Source: Spirochaetia bacterium UBA6919 (lineage in GTDB: Bacteria; Spirochaetota; UBA6919). From it: 64,000 bases of DNA. Below the pieces are notes generated by a model, which was not told the origin of the DNA, made no database searches, and saw only the letters and a program-made list of their open reading frames with translations. This document shows, piece after piece, positions 1 through 8,892 of this stretch; position 1 is the stretch's first letter, and each line of letters starts with the position of its first letter. The DNA is taken from the NCBI GenBank assembly GCA_002450905.1, contig DKAT01000009.1, forward strand, positions 8,562 to 72,561, written 5' to 3'. The position numbers and the translations under genes are program-made.

Positions 1-2
1 TT

Positions 3-59
3 CTCTGGGTGGCTATAAAATGGGATAATCCGCTGCACTCAAACAAGATGAAAATATAG
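3..59 (+). CDS. Possible 3' end of an upstream gene
   Basis: An open frame runs from the window edge to a TAG at 57-59 and encodes 18 residues (starting LWVAIKWDNP). Nothing upstream is visible, so the product cannot be named and the frame may be fortuitous. It is listed because the peptide looks like a plausible protein C-terminus and because the next gene, on the other strand, ends shortly after it. Confidence 0.2.
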   Translation, partial: LWVAIKWDNPLHSNKMKI

Positions 60-114
60 ATCAGGAAAGAGATGATAATGATTATCATTTTATTTTTTTT
101 TGAAAACTTAGAAA

Positions 115-756
115 TCATTTTAAACCTCCTTTATTCTTTTGAAAATATTTTGTGTATTCTCCAAGACTTCCCTCCATTCTCCACTTTTGAAATCTTTTTT
201 GAATATTATCTATTTCACCCTGTTTATTTAAATGATCTACTAAATCATATCGTAATGTCTTATTCTTTTTACGATAAGACTTTTCAATATCATCTGTAAA
301 TCCCTTGGAACCGACGGATGCAGTGGTCTCCTCATCAAACTTCTTTATCCTTTGAGAATTATTGTTTTCTTGAAAACCCTTTACGCCTGTAGAAGAAGTA
401 GTTTCTTCATCAAAATGAAATTTACCAGATTTATTCTGACTATTTTCAAATTTTTTGATATCCTTCTCTCTCTCAATCTGGCGTAAGAAATTCTTTGTAT
501 TGATAAGAGTTTCCTGATGGATATATCCTGAAAGAGTATTACTGATTTTGATCTTCACCCATTTATAATACATACCCTCGATTTGGACTGTTTTTCCAAA
601 GGGGATCCGGGTTATTTGGTTGGAAAAGGCATTAGGATATAAATATACTCTGGCTAGAACATGAGTTACGTAAAATTTATTTTCATCGGCATGAAGACAT
701 ACACTCAACAAAATAATTATTATAAGGATGATCAGTGTATTTTTTAGAGAATTCAT
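115..756 (-). CDS. Secreted SH3-like domain protein with FDEETT repeats
   Basis: The 213-residue product has a signal peptide (hydrophobic residues about 7-22, cleavage near LHADE). A bacterial SH3-type fold follows at about 27-85, with the typical pattern of a short beta strand, an IPFGKTVQI strand and a WVKI strand. Such domains usually bind cell-wall peptides or mediate periplasmic contacts. After it comes a charged linker with two copies of a motif FDEETT(S/A)S(T/V)G(V/S)KGF about 30 residues apart, then a basic tail rich in Lys, Arg and Gln. No catalytic motif is visible. The SH3 call rests on pattern only, and the function of the repeats is unknown. Confidence 0.6.
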   Translation of the reverse strand: MNSLKNTLIILIIIILLSVCLHADENKFYVTHVLARVYLYPNAFSNQITRIPFGKTVQIEGMYYKWVKIKISNTLSGYIHQETLINTKNFLRQIEREKDIKKFENSQNKSGKFHFDEETTSSTGVKGFQENNNSQRIKKFDEETTASVGSKGFTDDIEKSYRKKNKTLRYDLVDHLNKQGEIDNIQKRFQKWRMEGSLGEYTKYFQKNKGGLK

Positions 757-937
757 TTTATCCTCCCAATATTTTTTTTATATTATAAATATATTATAAA
801 ATTTAATATTAGTCTGTCTTATTGTTAGACAAAAATGATTTTTTTATTATTTTATTAAAAATTGATCAATAAATGGGAGTTATAGACACGATAAAATACC
901 CAAGGTATGATCCCTGAAATAAGATTTCATTGGAGAA

Positions 938-1966
938 TTGATGATAACCAATAGAATTATAATAATAGTATTGTCTCTAATTGTATTCACTTATTGTAAT
1001 AATTTAACAAGCCAGGACAAATATGTCGGTATTGCCATAAAGATCAGACAGACCTATGTCAAGAATATGGATAAGCTTACCCCATACAAGCGAAGTCATT
1101 TTGCGATCCGATATTATCGTATGACTGGGAAGAGTAATTTGAATTCCTATATTTCTGATTATTTTGATCTCATTAATAAAGGTTTATACAAGAGTTTAAG
1201 GAACTTTGACAAAAAAGAATATGCTTTAAAACGGGGAGAGTATTATTTTGATAAGCTTTTAATTGACTATGGGAAAAAGAGAAAGGGGATAGAACGTCAA
1301 AAGTATTTTAAGGATAAGAAGGACTTATTATTTTACATTGATTTAATTGAAATTGGACATATATGGAATGACATGGGATTTCTTAAGGGTGAGTATAAGG
1401 AAAGATATAAAAAGTATTTATCCTATTTAAAGGGGATGGATTTGAGGTCGATATTTTTAGACAAGGAACTTATGAAGATTTATAGTACCCAGTTAGTTAC
1501 AAGAGTTTATCAGTTGAAACACCATGGGGTGATTGATATGGAGGATGATTTTACAAAACGCTTTCAGGAGATATTTAAAGAACCCGTTGAAGATGATTTC
1601 GCATTTAAAAATAAGATATATTCCTTGACCCATTTTATTATTGCTGCGTCAAACTATTATCAAAAAAAGGTTTCTAAAAGAGAATTCGCATGGATTTTCA
1701 AATACTTTAATGAGAATATTCATAAGATCATTAAAAAGACCAATGCAGATATCATTTCGGAGGTAGGGCTTTGTTATTTGCTGGCTGGAATTGAAACATC
1801 CAGTACTCTAGATCTTGTGACGGATTATGTGACAAAATCTTTTGATCCTAAAAGAGGATATATCCCACGTAAGAAGGGGAGTTTGAATGAATCGGAGCAT
1901 ACCAACGCTGTTGCTTTCGTGTTATTAAGGGGTATGGATAAGTTCCATCCGGGACCTCGTTTCTAA
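938..1966 (+). CDS. Secreted or lipoprotein hypothetical, 342 aa
   Basis: The protein starts with a hydrophobic segment (residues 5-18) ending in TYC, which could be a relaxed lipobox placing it in the envelope. The rest is soluble, strongly basic, alpha-helical in composition and rich in Lys and Tyr. No known domain was recognised. A GGAG sequence lies just before two adjacent ATG codons at 938 and 941, so the start is secure to one codon. It stands alone between two genes on the opposite strand. Function unknown. Confidence 0.65.
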   Translation: MMITNRIIIIVLSLIVFTYCNNLTSQDKYVGIAIKIRQTYVKNMDKLTPYKRSHFAIRYYRMTGKSNLNSYISDYFDLINKGLYKSLRNFDKKEYALKRGEYYFDKLLIDYGKKRKGIERQKYFKDKKDLLFYIDLIEIGHIWNDMGFLKGEYKERYKKYLSYLKGMDLRSIFLDKELMKIYSTQLVTRVYQLKHHGVIDMEDDFTKRFQEIFKEPVEDDFAFKNKIYSLTHFIIAASNYYQKKVSKREFAWIFKYFNENIHKIIKKTNADIISEVGLCYLLAGIETSSTLDLVTDYVTKSFDPKRGYIPRKKGSLNESEHTNAVAFVLLRGMDKFHPGPRF

Positions 1967-2026
1967 AAATAATATTATTTATTTGACTTATAATATTGAC
2001 AAAGAAACTGTGTCTTTTATCCCATC

Positions 2027-2054
2027 TGAGCCTATCGGTATTTCGACAAGCTCA
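2027..2054. repeat. Short imperfect palindrome (TGAGC...GCTCA)
   Basis: TGAGCCTATCG and CGACAAGCTCA form an imperfect hairpin around GTATTT, between a plus-strand and a minus-strand gene that converge. It resembles the dispersed repeat containing TTTCGACAAGCTCA that occurs between genes in many unrelated bacteria. The copy appears degenerate. It could also act as a weak bidirectional terminator for the two converging genes. Confidence 0.5.
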
Positions 2055-2091
2055 AGACGGTATTACAAGGAGTTGATTAGTAGATATAATA

Positions 2092-2880
2092 TTATTTTAT
2101 GAAGGGATTTAAATTTCCCTGTATTCTTGAAATTCTTTGATTTCTCTCTCTCTCCCAATCGTCTACGGGATCTTGTTTATTCCAGACTTCAAAGAGCTTT
2201 CTCTGGCGATCGGAGATTTTTACCCCATAGGTTTTTTCCATATAAAAATAGGTTCTTGCAATATCACCACGGATTTCTGGTCTTGGTTCAGCTACTTTGT
2301 TTTTTCTATCAATTTCAAAATCCACCTTCCCATATTGTCTTCGTTCACCGGAAATCATTCCATATCGATAATTGGATCGATCTGCATTGAGTTCGCCGAT
2401 AGCCGGTTGGAGATTGTGGAGATCATTTTCCATGGCACGGTATACTGGATCGGTATCTTGACAGCACTTTCTGCCCTTTTTCTTACAACCCTCGAGCTTT
2501 TCACGCCAACATTTTCTTGTATGACCGAAAGCCCAGGCTGGTACGACGTGTTCCCACTCAATATATTTCCCACGCTCACGATTCTTTCTTGGGGTATATC
2601 CACAACTTTCTGCATTTACAACAATTCTTTCCCTCTGACCCACTCTCTTGTATTCATAGGTGCATCCGCTGTAAAATGCGATGTAATGTCCTGCATAGAC
2701 CCGTTTCATAAGCTTCTTTGCTTTGCTGAAGGTATTAATTTTTTGTGAAGGACCGCTATCCCTATCCATTGATTTGGAATGTCGTTTGGATTGAGGTTTA
2801 GTTTTTTCCTCTTCGTTAGTCTTACAGGAAATATTAGATATTGTTAGAATTAGAATCAATAAGATATATAATTTATTCAT
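2092..2880 (-). CDS. Endonuclease I family nuclease, lipoprotein
   Basis: This 262-residue protein belongs to the EndA/NucM endonuclease I family (secreted, metal-dependent DNases of the beta-beta-alpha-metal type). The family hallmarks are present: EWEHVVPAW, the NDLHNLQPAIGELNADRSN block, and RGDIARTYFYM near the C-terminus. Six cysteines around residues 73-140 could form disulfides, which suits an extracytoplasmic site. The N-terminus is a lipoprotein signal ending ISNISC (Cys19), so it is probably membrane-anchored in the periplasm or on the surface. Its role could be scavenging of external DNA. The family call is strong, the cellular role inferred. Confidence 0.9.
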   Translation of the reverse strand: MNKLYILLILILTISNISCKTNEEEKTKPQSKRHSKSMDRDSGPSQKINTFSKAKKLMKRVYAGHYIAFYSGCTYEYKRVGQRERIVVNAESCGYTPRKNRERGKYIEWEHVVPAWAFGHTRKCWREKLEGCKKKGRKCCQDTDPVYRAMENDLHNLQPAIGELNADRSNYRYGMISGERRQYGKVDFEIDRKNKVAEPRPEIRGDIARTYFYMEKTYGVKISDRQRKLFEVWNKQDPVDDWERERNQRISRIQGNLNPFIK

Positions 2881-3306
2881 TGATTACTCCTTTCAAATAA
2901 GGATATATATCATCCTCTGGATATCAGAATATTAATACTAATATAAAAAAATATTTTATAAAAAAATAATTATTCTTTCATTCCAAGCATTGAAGAAATT
3001 CTGAATCTCTATCCGAAACTAAGTTTAATGATTAATTAATTTTATAGATTACATATAATAATATATACTGATAATTGTTGATATCAGAAATCCTTTGAAA
3101 CATGATTCGAGAGCCTCATCATGACAAAGTTGACATTATGACTTTAATTTAAAAAGAATTTTAGTATATAATATTTATATAAATTAAAATAATCGATATA
3201 GTTTCAAGAATTATCTTCAAATTGGGGCAAATTAAATTAAGCATTATTTAATATTTATGAGAAATCTAATTTTAATTGTGAATAGTTATCAAAACTATTG
3301 AAATAA
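2881..3306. other. Intergenic region, 426 bp, no gene seen
   Basis: AT-rich sequence upstream of the endonuclease gene and downstream of the histidine kinase gene. All frames are broken by stops and no convincing hairpin or RNA was found. It should contain the promoter of the minus-strand endonuclease gene. Confidence 0.5.
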
Positions 3307-5160
3307 TTACATTGTAAATACCTGATTTTCATCATAAGCCGGAAGGGTGACATAGATGTGGGTTCCGTCCTCATGGGATGTCTTGAAAGAGATTGTACCA
3401 TTGTGGCAGTGAGTAATTATTTTAGCACTATAAGTTCCAAGACCGGTGCCTTCTTTCTTTCCCGATGTTACGTAGCGTTCAAAGAAAGTATCTTGTATTT
3501 CTTTAGGCACCATGCCCTGATTATGGATATCAACCAGGATTGCTTTGGTTGAAGTGTCAGTGGTTTTTAATTCTGTGTCTGATATTTCAATATGAATTTT
3601 CTCATTATTTGGGGATGCTTCGATAGCATTTTTTAAAAGGTTTGCAAATAGTATTTTAACATAGTCGGTTTCGCCAATAATTAATTGTTCCTTGTTCCAA
3701 TCCATGGGATGGTGATTCAAGGTGATATTTAAAGAGATATTCTTTTTTTTGAGGGGTTTAGAAAATTCATCGTGGAGTTCTCTCATAATTTCTGTGATGT
3801 TTATGAGTTGTGCATTTAGTTTATAAATACCCGTTTCCATTTTAAATAAGTCTAGGGAATGATTGATCATTCTAAGGATTTGCTGGGCACTATCATAAAT
3901 GAACTTAACAAGCTCGGTAATTTCTTCGGGGAGTTGTTTTTCGAAGAGTAATATCTCGGTGAAAGTGAAAATAGCACTTAACGGATTTTTAAGATCGTGG
4001 CGTACCATAAGTTCATTGCTTTCCTTTAATTTCTCAATACGTTTTCGTTCTGTGATATCTCGAATGGCTGTAATGTGAATGATTTTTCCCATATATGGAG
4101 CAGATTTTGTTAGTACCTGGACTGGAAAAGTGTTACCATTCTTTTGAAGCGCGATGGCTTCATAAGATGTTTCAGCCGGGTTGGATAATTTGTCAATTAT
4201 AAATTGCTGGCTGTCTGGATGGAATAACTGCTGAATATTTTTTTTTAACAAGGTTTCTAGTTTATATCCCAGCATATTCGCCAGATTTAAATTAGCATCG
4301 ATTATCTTTAAATCCTCACTAAGGCATATTCCTTCGAAAGTAGCTTCGGATAGAAGTTTAAATCTCTCTTCGCTGTCTTTCAATTCATTTTCAGTAGCTT
4401 TCTTCTGAGAAATGTCCCGGGCTATACAAAGGATCAGGGGGCGACTTTTTAAACGAATGGGGAAAGTTCTGATTTCAAGAGGGATTACGTGGTTATTTTT
4501 ACAAATGAATAAGATTTCTTCAGGGGGACAAATCTCACCCATACTGTTTTTTAGAAGAAGATTCGCCAGTTTTGGGTTATCCTGTGCATAGATAAAATTG
4601 GATCTCAACAGGTTTTGATTAATGATATCTTCTTTTGAATAGGATGTGATAATTTCAAATGATTTATTGGTCTCAACAATATTTCCTTTGAGATCACTGA
4701 TTAAATAGGCGTCGGGTGCGTATTCATAAAGTTTTTTAAAATGCTTTTCAGAACTGATTAACTCATTTTTATATTCTTTGATACCAGTGATATCACGAAT
4801 AATATATTGGAAGATAATACCATTTGAAGAATTAAACGATTTAACAGCGATCTCAACATCAAGGATAATTCCATCCAGACGAAGTATTTTTTCTTCTATG
4901 AACTGTAATTTATTGTTATTTTGAGTGTTTTCCTGCAGTCGAGTTCTTTCGATATCGTGATATGCCGGGTGGATAAAATTATATATCAGTTTGTTAAGTA
5001 TTTGATCTTGATCATCGGTTCCAAATAAATTCATGCCGAAAGTATTGATATAAATCCATTTTTCGTTGTGTGCAAGGGCTATGGCATCAGGTGAGCATTC
5101 AATTAATTGTTTAAAGAACTCTGGCTGATCGGTAAAATATGTATTGGGAATAGTTTTCAT
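3307..5160 (-). CDS. Cytoplasmic PAS-domain sensor histidine kinase
   Basis: A 617-residue kinase without membrane segments, so it senses an internal signal. Three PAS domains lie at about 12-128, 135-255 and 262-374, each ending in the RDIT/RDIS pattern typical of PAS/PAC units. A HisKA segment follows with the phospho-acceptor in RHDLKNPL (His388). The HATPase domain has the N-box NLLKNAIEAS and the glycine box GTGLGTYSAK (about 480-607). No receiver domain is fused and no response regulator is adjacent. It follows the HD-GYP gene on the same strand by 11 bases, so the two are probably co-transcribed and may act on one c-di-GMP-related output. Confidence 0.92.
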   Translation of the reverse strand: MKTIPNTYFTDQPEFFKQLIECSPDAIALAHNEKWIYINTFGMNLFGTDDQDQILNKLIYNFIHPAYHDIERTRLQENTQNNNKLQFIEEKILRLDGIILDVEIAVKSFNSSNGIIFQYIIRDITGIKEYKNELISSEKHFKKLYEYAPDAYLISDLKGNIVETNKSFEIITSYSKEDIINQNLLRSNFIYAQDNPKLANLLLKNSMGEICPPEEILFICKNNHVIPLEIRTFPIRLKSRPLILCIARDISQKKATENELKDSEERFKLLSEATFEGICLSEDLKIIDANLNLANMLGYKLETLLKKNIQQLFHPDSQQFIIDKLSNPAETSYEAIALQKNGNTFPVQVLTKSAPYMGKIIHITAIRDITERKRIEKLKESNELMVRHDLKNPLSAIFTFTEILLFEKQLPEEITELVKFIYDSAQQILRMINHSLDLFKMETGIYKLNAQLINITEIMRELHDEFSKPLKKKNISLNITLNHHPMDWNKEQLIIGETDYVKILFANLLKNAIEASPNNEKIHIEISDTELKTTDTSTKAILVDIHNQGMVPKEIQDTFFERYVTSGKKEGTGLGTYSAKIITHCHNGTISFKTSHEDGTHIYVTLPAYDENQVFTM

Positions 5161-5171
5161 TTTTTATCCAA

Positions 5172-6377
5172 TTATGATAAGTTCATAGCGTGGATTAATT
5201 CATTTTCTTCATCAGAATTAAGGACTCTTGATATTTCCCGGGTAGAATCCAATTTTAAATCGACATCGAGTGGTTTTGAAAGTGCTGTATTATCCCGAAT
5301 AATGATTTGAACAATTGGTTTATTGGGGTTATTTTTATTTTCAGTGATAACTTTAGCTATTTCTTTGGTATTTAACAAAACATAAGCCCCTGGGATGGCA
5401 AATTGATCTTCCTTGACCAGATGAGTCATTTTCTCGCAGAAGAACTGGGTAATATTTCTTTTAAAATGTTTATCGGCATCGGTGAGGAGGAGTTTAAATG
5501 TATTTGGAGTTGAAATTGCTTTTTGATAAGGATGAGTAGAAGTAAGTGTATCATATGCTTCAGCGAGTGAGACTATACACACCTCGTCATGAATTTTATC
5601 TCCTTTGTATTGGAAGGGATATCCGGATCCATCAAATTTCTCGTGGTGGAGCAGGACAATATCTTTGACTAACTGGGAGATTTGAGAGTTATCCTTAATC
5701 AATTCATATCCGTGAATAGAGTGTTTTTTTATAATTTTATATTCCTCTTCACTGAGAGGGTCTTTTTTGTGAATTAACTTATATGGTATTTTTAATTTAC
5801 CGATGTCATGAATAAATCCGCCCAGACCAATTTCCAGAAGAGTTTTATCATCAATTTTAAGATATTTACCATATATCATTGTGATGATCCCGGTGTTTAT
5901 GGAATGAGTATAGGTATAATCATCGTATATTTTTAATGATAAAAGATTTACCAGATTATCTTTCATGTTGTTGATGTCATCGAGAACCATTTCTGTAAAT
6001 GTTTTTGCATCACTAAACTCGATGTCTTCTCCAATTTGAACCATTTTAACAATCTTGCTCATAGCCTGGATACCCATTTTATGAGTTTGAATATTGATTC
6101 CGAGAAACTCTTTACGATTTTTTGGGTCGAGGGAATCTAATAGTAAATTACTGGGTGTGAATCGGTAATCATCTTCTACTTTGGAATAATAAAGATTGTC
6201 TATACCCTGCTTTAACAGTTCATTAATTCTGGTCTGTTCAAATGCTTTGTAGGCTGGCTGGATTAGATTTCCATCTTCGTCGTAGACATCGTATTTTAAT
6301 AATATACCCGCTTTTAAATATTTGACAATGATCTTAACTTCTTGTCCAGTATCTATAAAATGCTGATGTTCTGTCAT
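5172..6377 (-). CDS. HD-GYP domain protein (c-di-GMP phosphodiesterase family)
   Basis: The 401-residue protein has an N-terminal region of about 150 residues with no recognised domain, then an HD-GYP domain. The metal-binding HD pair is in GFIHDIGKLKIP (His190-Asp191). The diagnostic HHEKFDGSGYP follows at 244-254, then SLAEAYDTLTS. HD-GYP proteins hydrolyse cyclic di-GMP. All key residues seen here are intact, so activity is expected. It is the first gene of a two-gene unit with the PAS kinase. No receiver or membrane anchor is visible. Confidence 0.92.
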   Translation of the reverse strand: MTEHQHFIDTGQEVKIIVKYLKAGILLKYDVYDEDGNLIQPAYKAFEQTRINELLKQGIDNLYYSKVEDDYRFTPSNLLLDSLDPKNRKEFLGINIQTHKMGIQAMSKIVKMVQIGEDIEFSDAKTFTEMVLDDINNMKDNLVNLLSLKIYDDYTYTHSINTGIITMIYGKYLKIDDKTLLEIGLGGFIHDIGKLKIPYKLIHKKDPLSEEEYKIIKKHSIHGYELIKDNSQISQLVKDIVLLHHEKFDGSGYPFQYKGDKIHDEVCIVSLAEAYDTLTSTHPYQKAISTPNTFKLLLTDADKHFKRNITQFFCEKMTHLVKEDQFAIPGAYVLLNTKEIAKVITENKNNPNKPIVQIIIRDNTALSKPLDVDLKLDSTREISRVLNSDEENELIHAMNLS

Positions 6378-6485
6378 CTGTATTGTATCCTGTCTGATGC
6401 ATTTTGGAAACGGTAATATAAATAATATATATTTTATCCAATGAATTCAAGTGGTCTGATCAATTAATCGTATGTGGTAAACAGT

Positions 6486-7313
6486 TTAGTACTTCAGATG
6501 GGATAAAAATTCTTTCCATTGCTTATCAGGTTTTGCATGGGGTAAGTGATCTCTGAGATTGAATTTCTTTTTCAGGTTGGCTATGCGTTGATTTAATAAA
6601 TATTTAAAGCTCATCCACAGTGGAACTGCGTTATATTTATCGGTGTTATCCTTATTTTGATTAAGATTTCCAAAAGATTTTGATTTGTTATAATAGCGTT
6701 GAAGTAGATTTAACAAGGCATTTGGGTTATAGGAGATTTCTATTAAACGTTTCACAGCTTGTTCATCTGCTTTTTTTATGAATCCAGGGGTGTATTGAAA
6801 TAAGAATGATAAATTTTTCTTCTTTTGAAAAGCCTTTGGAAAATAGTAATCCTTAAAAATAAGATTTAGAGAATATTTCATCCCTATTGTTCTTAGTAGT
6901 ACTTGAAGGATATGATGTTTTTTTAAATGAGTAATTTCATGGATTAGAATAGAAGCTAATTCATCGATACTTTCAAGTTGATTAATCAATCCTGTAAATA
7001 GAATTATATGATTTCCTGGTAAAGATAGTGCTTTAGTAGATGGATTTTTGATAAGTGAAACATGATAACGAGTTCCAGGATCAATTTTATCCATCATTTT
7101 ATTAATAAAATTGTTTATATACGTATTTTGAATAAGATCCTTCTGGTCAATTATTACCTTATAAACATCATCACCGAATTGCTTTTCTACAGAATCTGGG
7201 ATAAAATGATAAGATTGAAAACTAAATCCTAAAAGTAATGCAATAATAATGGGTATTGCAACAATGTATAGAATGAATTTTTTACCAGTTAATTTAAAAT
7301 TATTTTTTGCCAC
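6486..7313 (-). CDS. M48-type membrane-anchored zinc metallopeptidase
   Basis: A 275-residue protein with an N-terminal membrane segment (about 12-30) and the zinc motif HEITH (His125, Glu126, His129). A likely third ligand is an acidic residue in the KKADEQA segment about 55 residues later. The preceding sequence (NHIILFTGLINQLESIDELASIL) matches M48 peptidases such as BepA/LoiP/Oma1-like periplasmic quality-control proteases. There is no TPR extension. The domain probably faces the periplasm, where it would degrade misfolded envelope proteins. It stands alone, about 110 bases upstream of the HD-GYP gene on the same strand. Confidence 0.85.
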   Translation of the reverse strand: MAKNNFKLTGKKFILYIVAIPIIIALLLGFSFQSYHFIPDSVEKQFGDDVYKVIIDQKDLIQNTYINNFINKMMDKIDPGTRYHVSLIKNPSTKALSLPGNHIILFTGLINQLESIDELASILIHEITHLKKHHILQVLLRTIGMKYSLNLIFKDYYFPKAFQKKKNLSFLFQYTPGFIKKADEQAVKRLIEISYNPNALLNLLQRYYNKSKSFGNLNQNKDNTDKYNAVPLWMSFKYLLNQRIANLKKKFNLRDHLPHAKPDKQWKEFLSHLKY

Positions 7314-7410
7314 AGAAGATTTTCTCCAAATATCTATAAATTATAAAATATAATTGTTAAATTGAATTAATATACAATAATTTAAAAAAATTAATATCTT
7401 TAATAATTGT

Positions 7411-8712
7411 TTAGAAACTATAACTTGCTCTCAACATTATAGCATAGTGCCAGTCATAGGGATCATTCACGCTGGGAATCGATGACTTAGGTATAGGTGC
7501 TCCTGAAGAATACTTTCTCATATAGAAAAATGCGTAATAGAAAGAGAATTTTAACGTATGATTCCTTTCATGGAATGCCAGAGGGTACCAACTCACTGAA
7601 GGTATCAGAGAAATACCATCTACACGCCCCTGAAACCCAGTCAGGTCTCTGTCCTGCTTATGATTATGATAATTAAAATCAAATCCTACTCCAAACCATT
7701 CAAATCCCTTGCCAAACCCTTTTATTTCTTCACCTAAATTAATAATATGAGATATCGTATTTTCTTCAAGCACGTCAAATTTCCACTGAACAAGAAAATA
7801 TTTAAATCTTAATACAAATCGGTCATGCAAAGTAATTTCGCTATCCAGAGAACCCGTATTCTGTTTATAAGCGATTGCCCAGGCATCAAAATCTCCTTGT
7901 CGGCGTAGATAAAGCATTCTGGCTTTGAAATCAATGCTTCGATTCTTGAAACGAACAAAAATACCTCCCATAGTGGAGAAAGTAAATCGTTCACTAGGGT
8001 TGTAATTGGCTAAAACTGCCTGAACACTGAGAGGAAAGGATTCTTCTCCAGCGACTACATCCTGTTTTCCCTCAGGGATATTAAACTCGAAATATGCTAA
8101 TAGTCCAAGGGCAAATCGCGCTGATTGATAAATGTGGATGCGATCGGATACACCCAAAGAGATATTTCGGTTGGTTGGATATAATACTTCTAGTGTGGTA
8201 GAGGATGTTGGAACAATACTTGGAGTGTATAATGCCCCTTTAAAGCTAAATGCGGATGATACTAAATCTCCATACCAGAGCATAAAACTCGTTATGAATT
8301 GTGTACTGGAGTCAACCCTGTTACTGATTATGAAAGTAAGGTTTCTTAACCATTCATTCCTCTCTACAAATAGGGCATATGAACTTCCAGAAAATAGAAA
8401 TGAAAAGAAATCAAAGGGTTTGAACTCAACTATAAATGGAAATCCGCTGTTGATAAGATATTTTTTTTCCAATATGATATTACTCTTTGTAAAAATACGT
8501 AAATAACCAAGATTTAAATTAAAATAAAAAAAAGGATCCACCTGTGAATCTGTGCCATGAGCAACATGAGAATCCAAACTAGTTGGTGGGTACCAATTAT
8601 CTATAATGAGATTGTTTTCTTTCAGTCTTCCCTTAGGTTCCCTCAATTTAATTGAATATGCTTCTGGTATAACAAATATTAAAATAATTAAGACCAAAAA
8701 AATATATTTCAT
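7411..8712 (-). CDS. Putative outer-membrane beta-barrel protein
   Basis: The 433-residue product has a signal peptide (about 1-20, ending PEAYS). Its body is rich in aromatic residues in alternating polar/hydrophobic strands and ends in FSFYYAFFYMRKYSS...RASYSF, a terminal aromatic typical of outer-membrane barrels. No named family was recognised. It could be a porin or a structural barrel. A second gene for a surface protein lies upstream on the same strand, separated by a palindromic repeat, so the two are unlikely to share one transcript. Confidence 0.6.
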   Translation of the reverse strand: MKYIFLVLIILIFVIPEAYSIKLREPKGRLKENNLIIDNWYPPTSLDSHVAHGTDSQVDPFFYFNLNLGYLRIFTKSNIILEKKYLINSGFPFIVEFKPFDFFSFLFSGSSYALFVERNEWLRNLTFIISNRVDSSTQFITSFMLWYGDLVSSAFSFKGALYTPSIVPTSSTTLEVLYPTNRNISLGVSDRIHIYQSARFALGLLAYFEFNIPEGKQDVVAGEESFPLSVQAVLANYNPSERFTFSTMGGIFVRFKNRSIDFKARMLYLRRQGDFDAWAIAYKQNTGSLDSEITLHDRFVLRFKYFLVQWKFDVLEENTISHIINLGEEIKGFGKGFEWFGVGFDFNYHNHKQDRDLTGFQGRVDGISLIPSVSWYPLAFHERNHTLKFSFYYAFFYMRKYSSGAPIPKSSIPSVNDPYDWHYAIMLRASYSF

Positions 8713-8829
8713 AAATCCCTCAAAAAAAAAATTATAATCAACTTATAGTTTGTAGTCAAGGAAAATATTTTGAAGAACCTTACAGAATATATTCATATTT
8801 GATGAAGGAAATCTTAGAGTATAATAAGA

Positions 8830-8856
8830 ATCGGAAGCAAATAATTTGATTCCGAT
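8830..8856. repeat. 27-bp palindromic intergenic repeat, copy 1
   Basis: The arms ATCGGAA and TTCCGAT are separated by a 13-base AT-rich centre. The same length and arms occur at 25312, 33064, 37458 and 51412. This copy lies 37 bases beyond the stop of the minus-strand CARDB gene. It has no T-tract. Confidence 0.75.
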
Positions 8857-8892
8857 GTTGATTATTTAAAATTGGATAGTATTAATTATCTT

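Noticed and set aside
2137..2748. A 203-codon plus-strand frame
   Set aside because: It lies wholly antisense to the well-supported endonuclease I gene, has no ribosome site and reads as a low-complexity hydrophobic product.
7321..7410. Promoter-like TATAAT matches in AT-rich spacers generally
   Set aside because: In sequence this AT-rich, -10-like hexamers occur by chance. Only those with a matching -35 and suitable position were kept.
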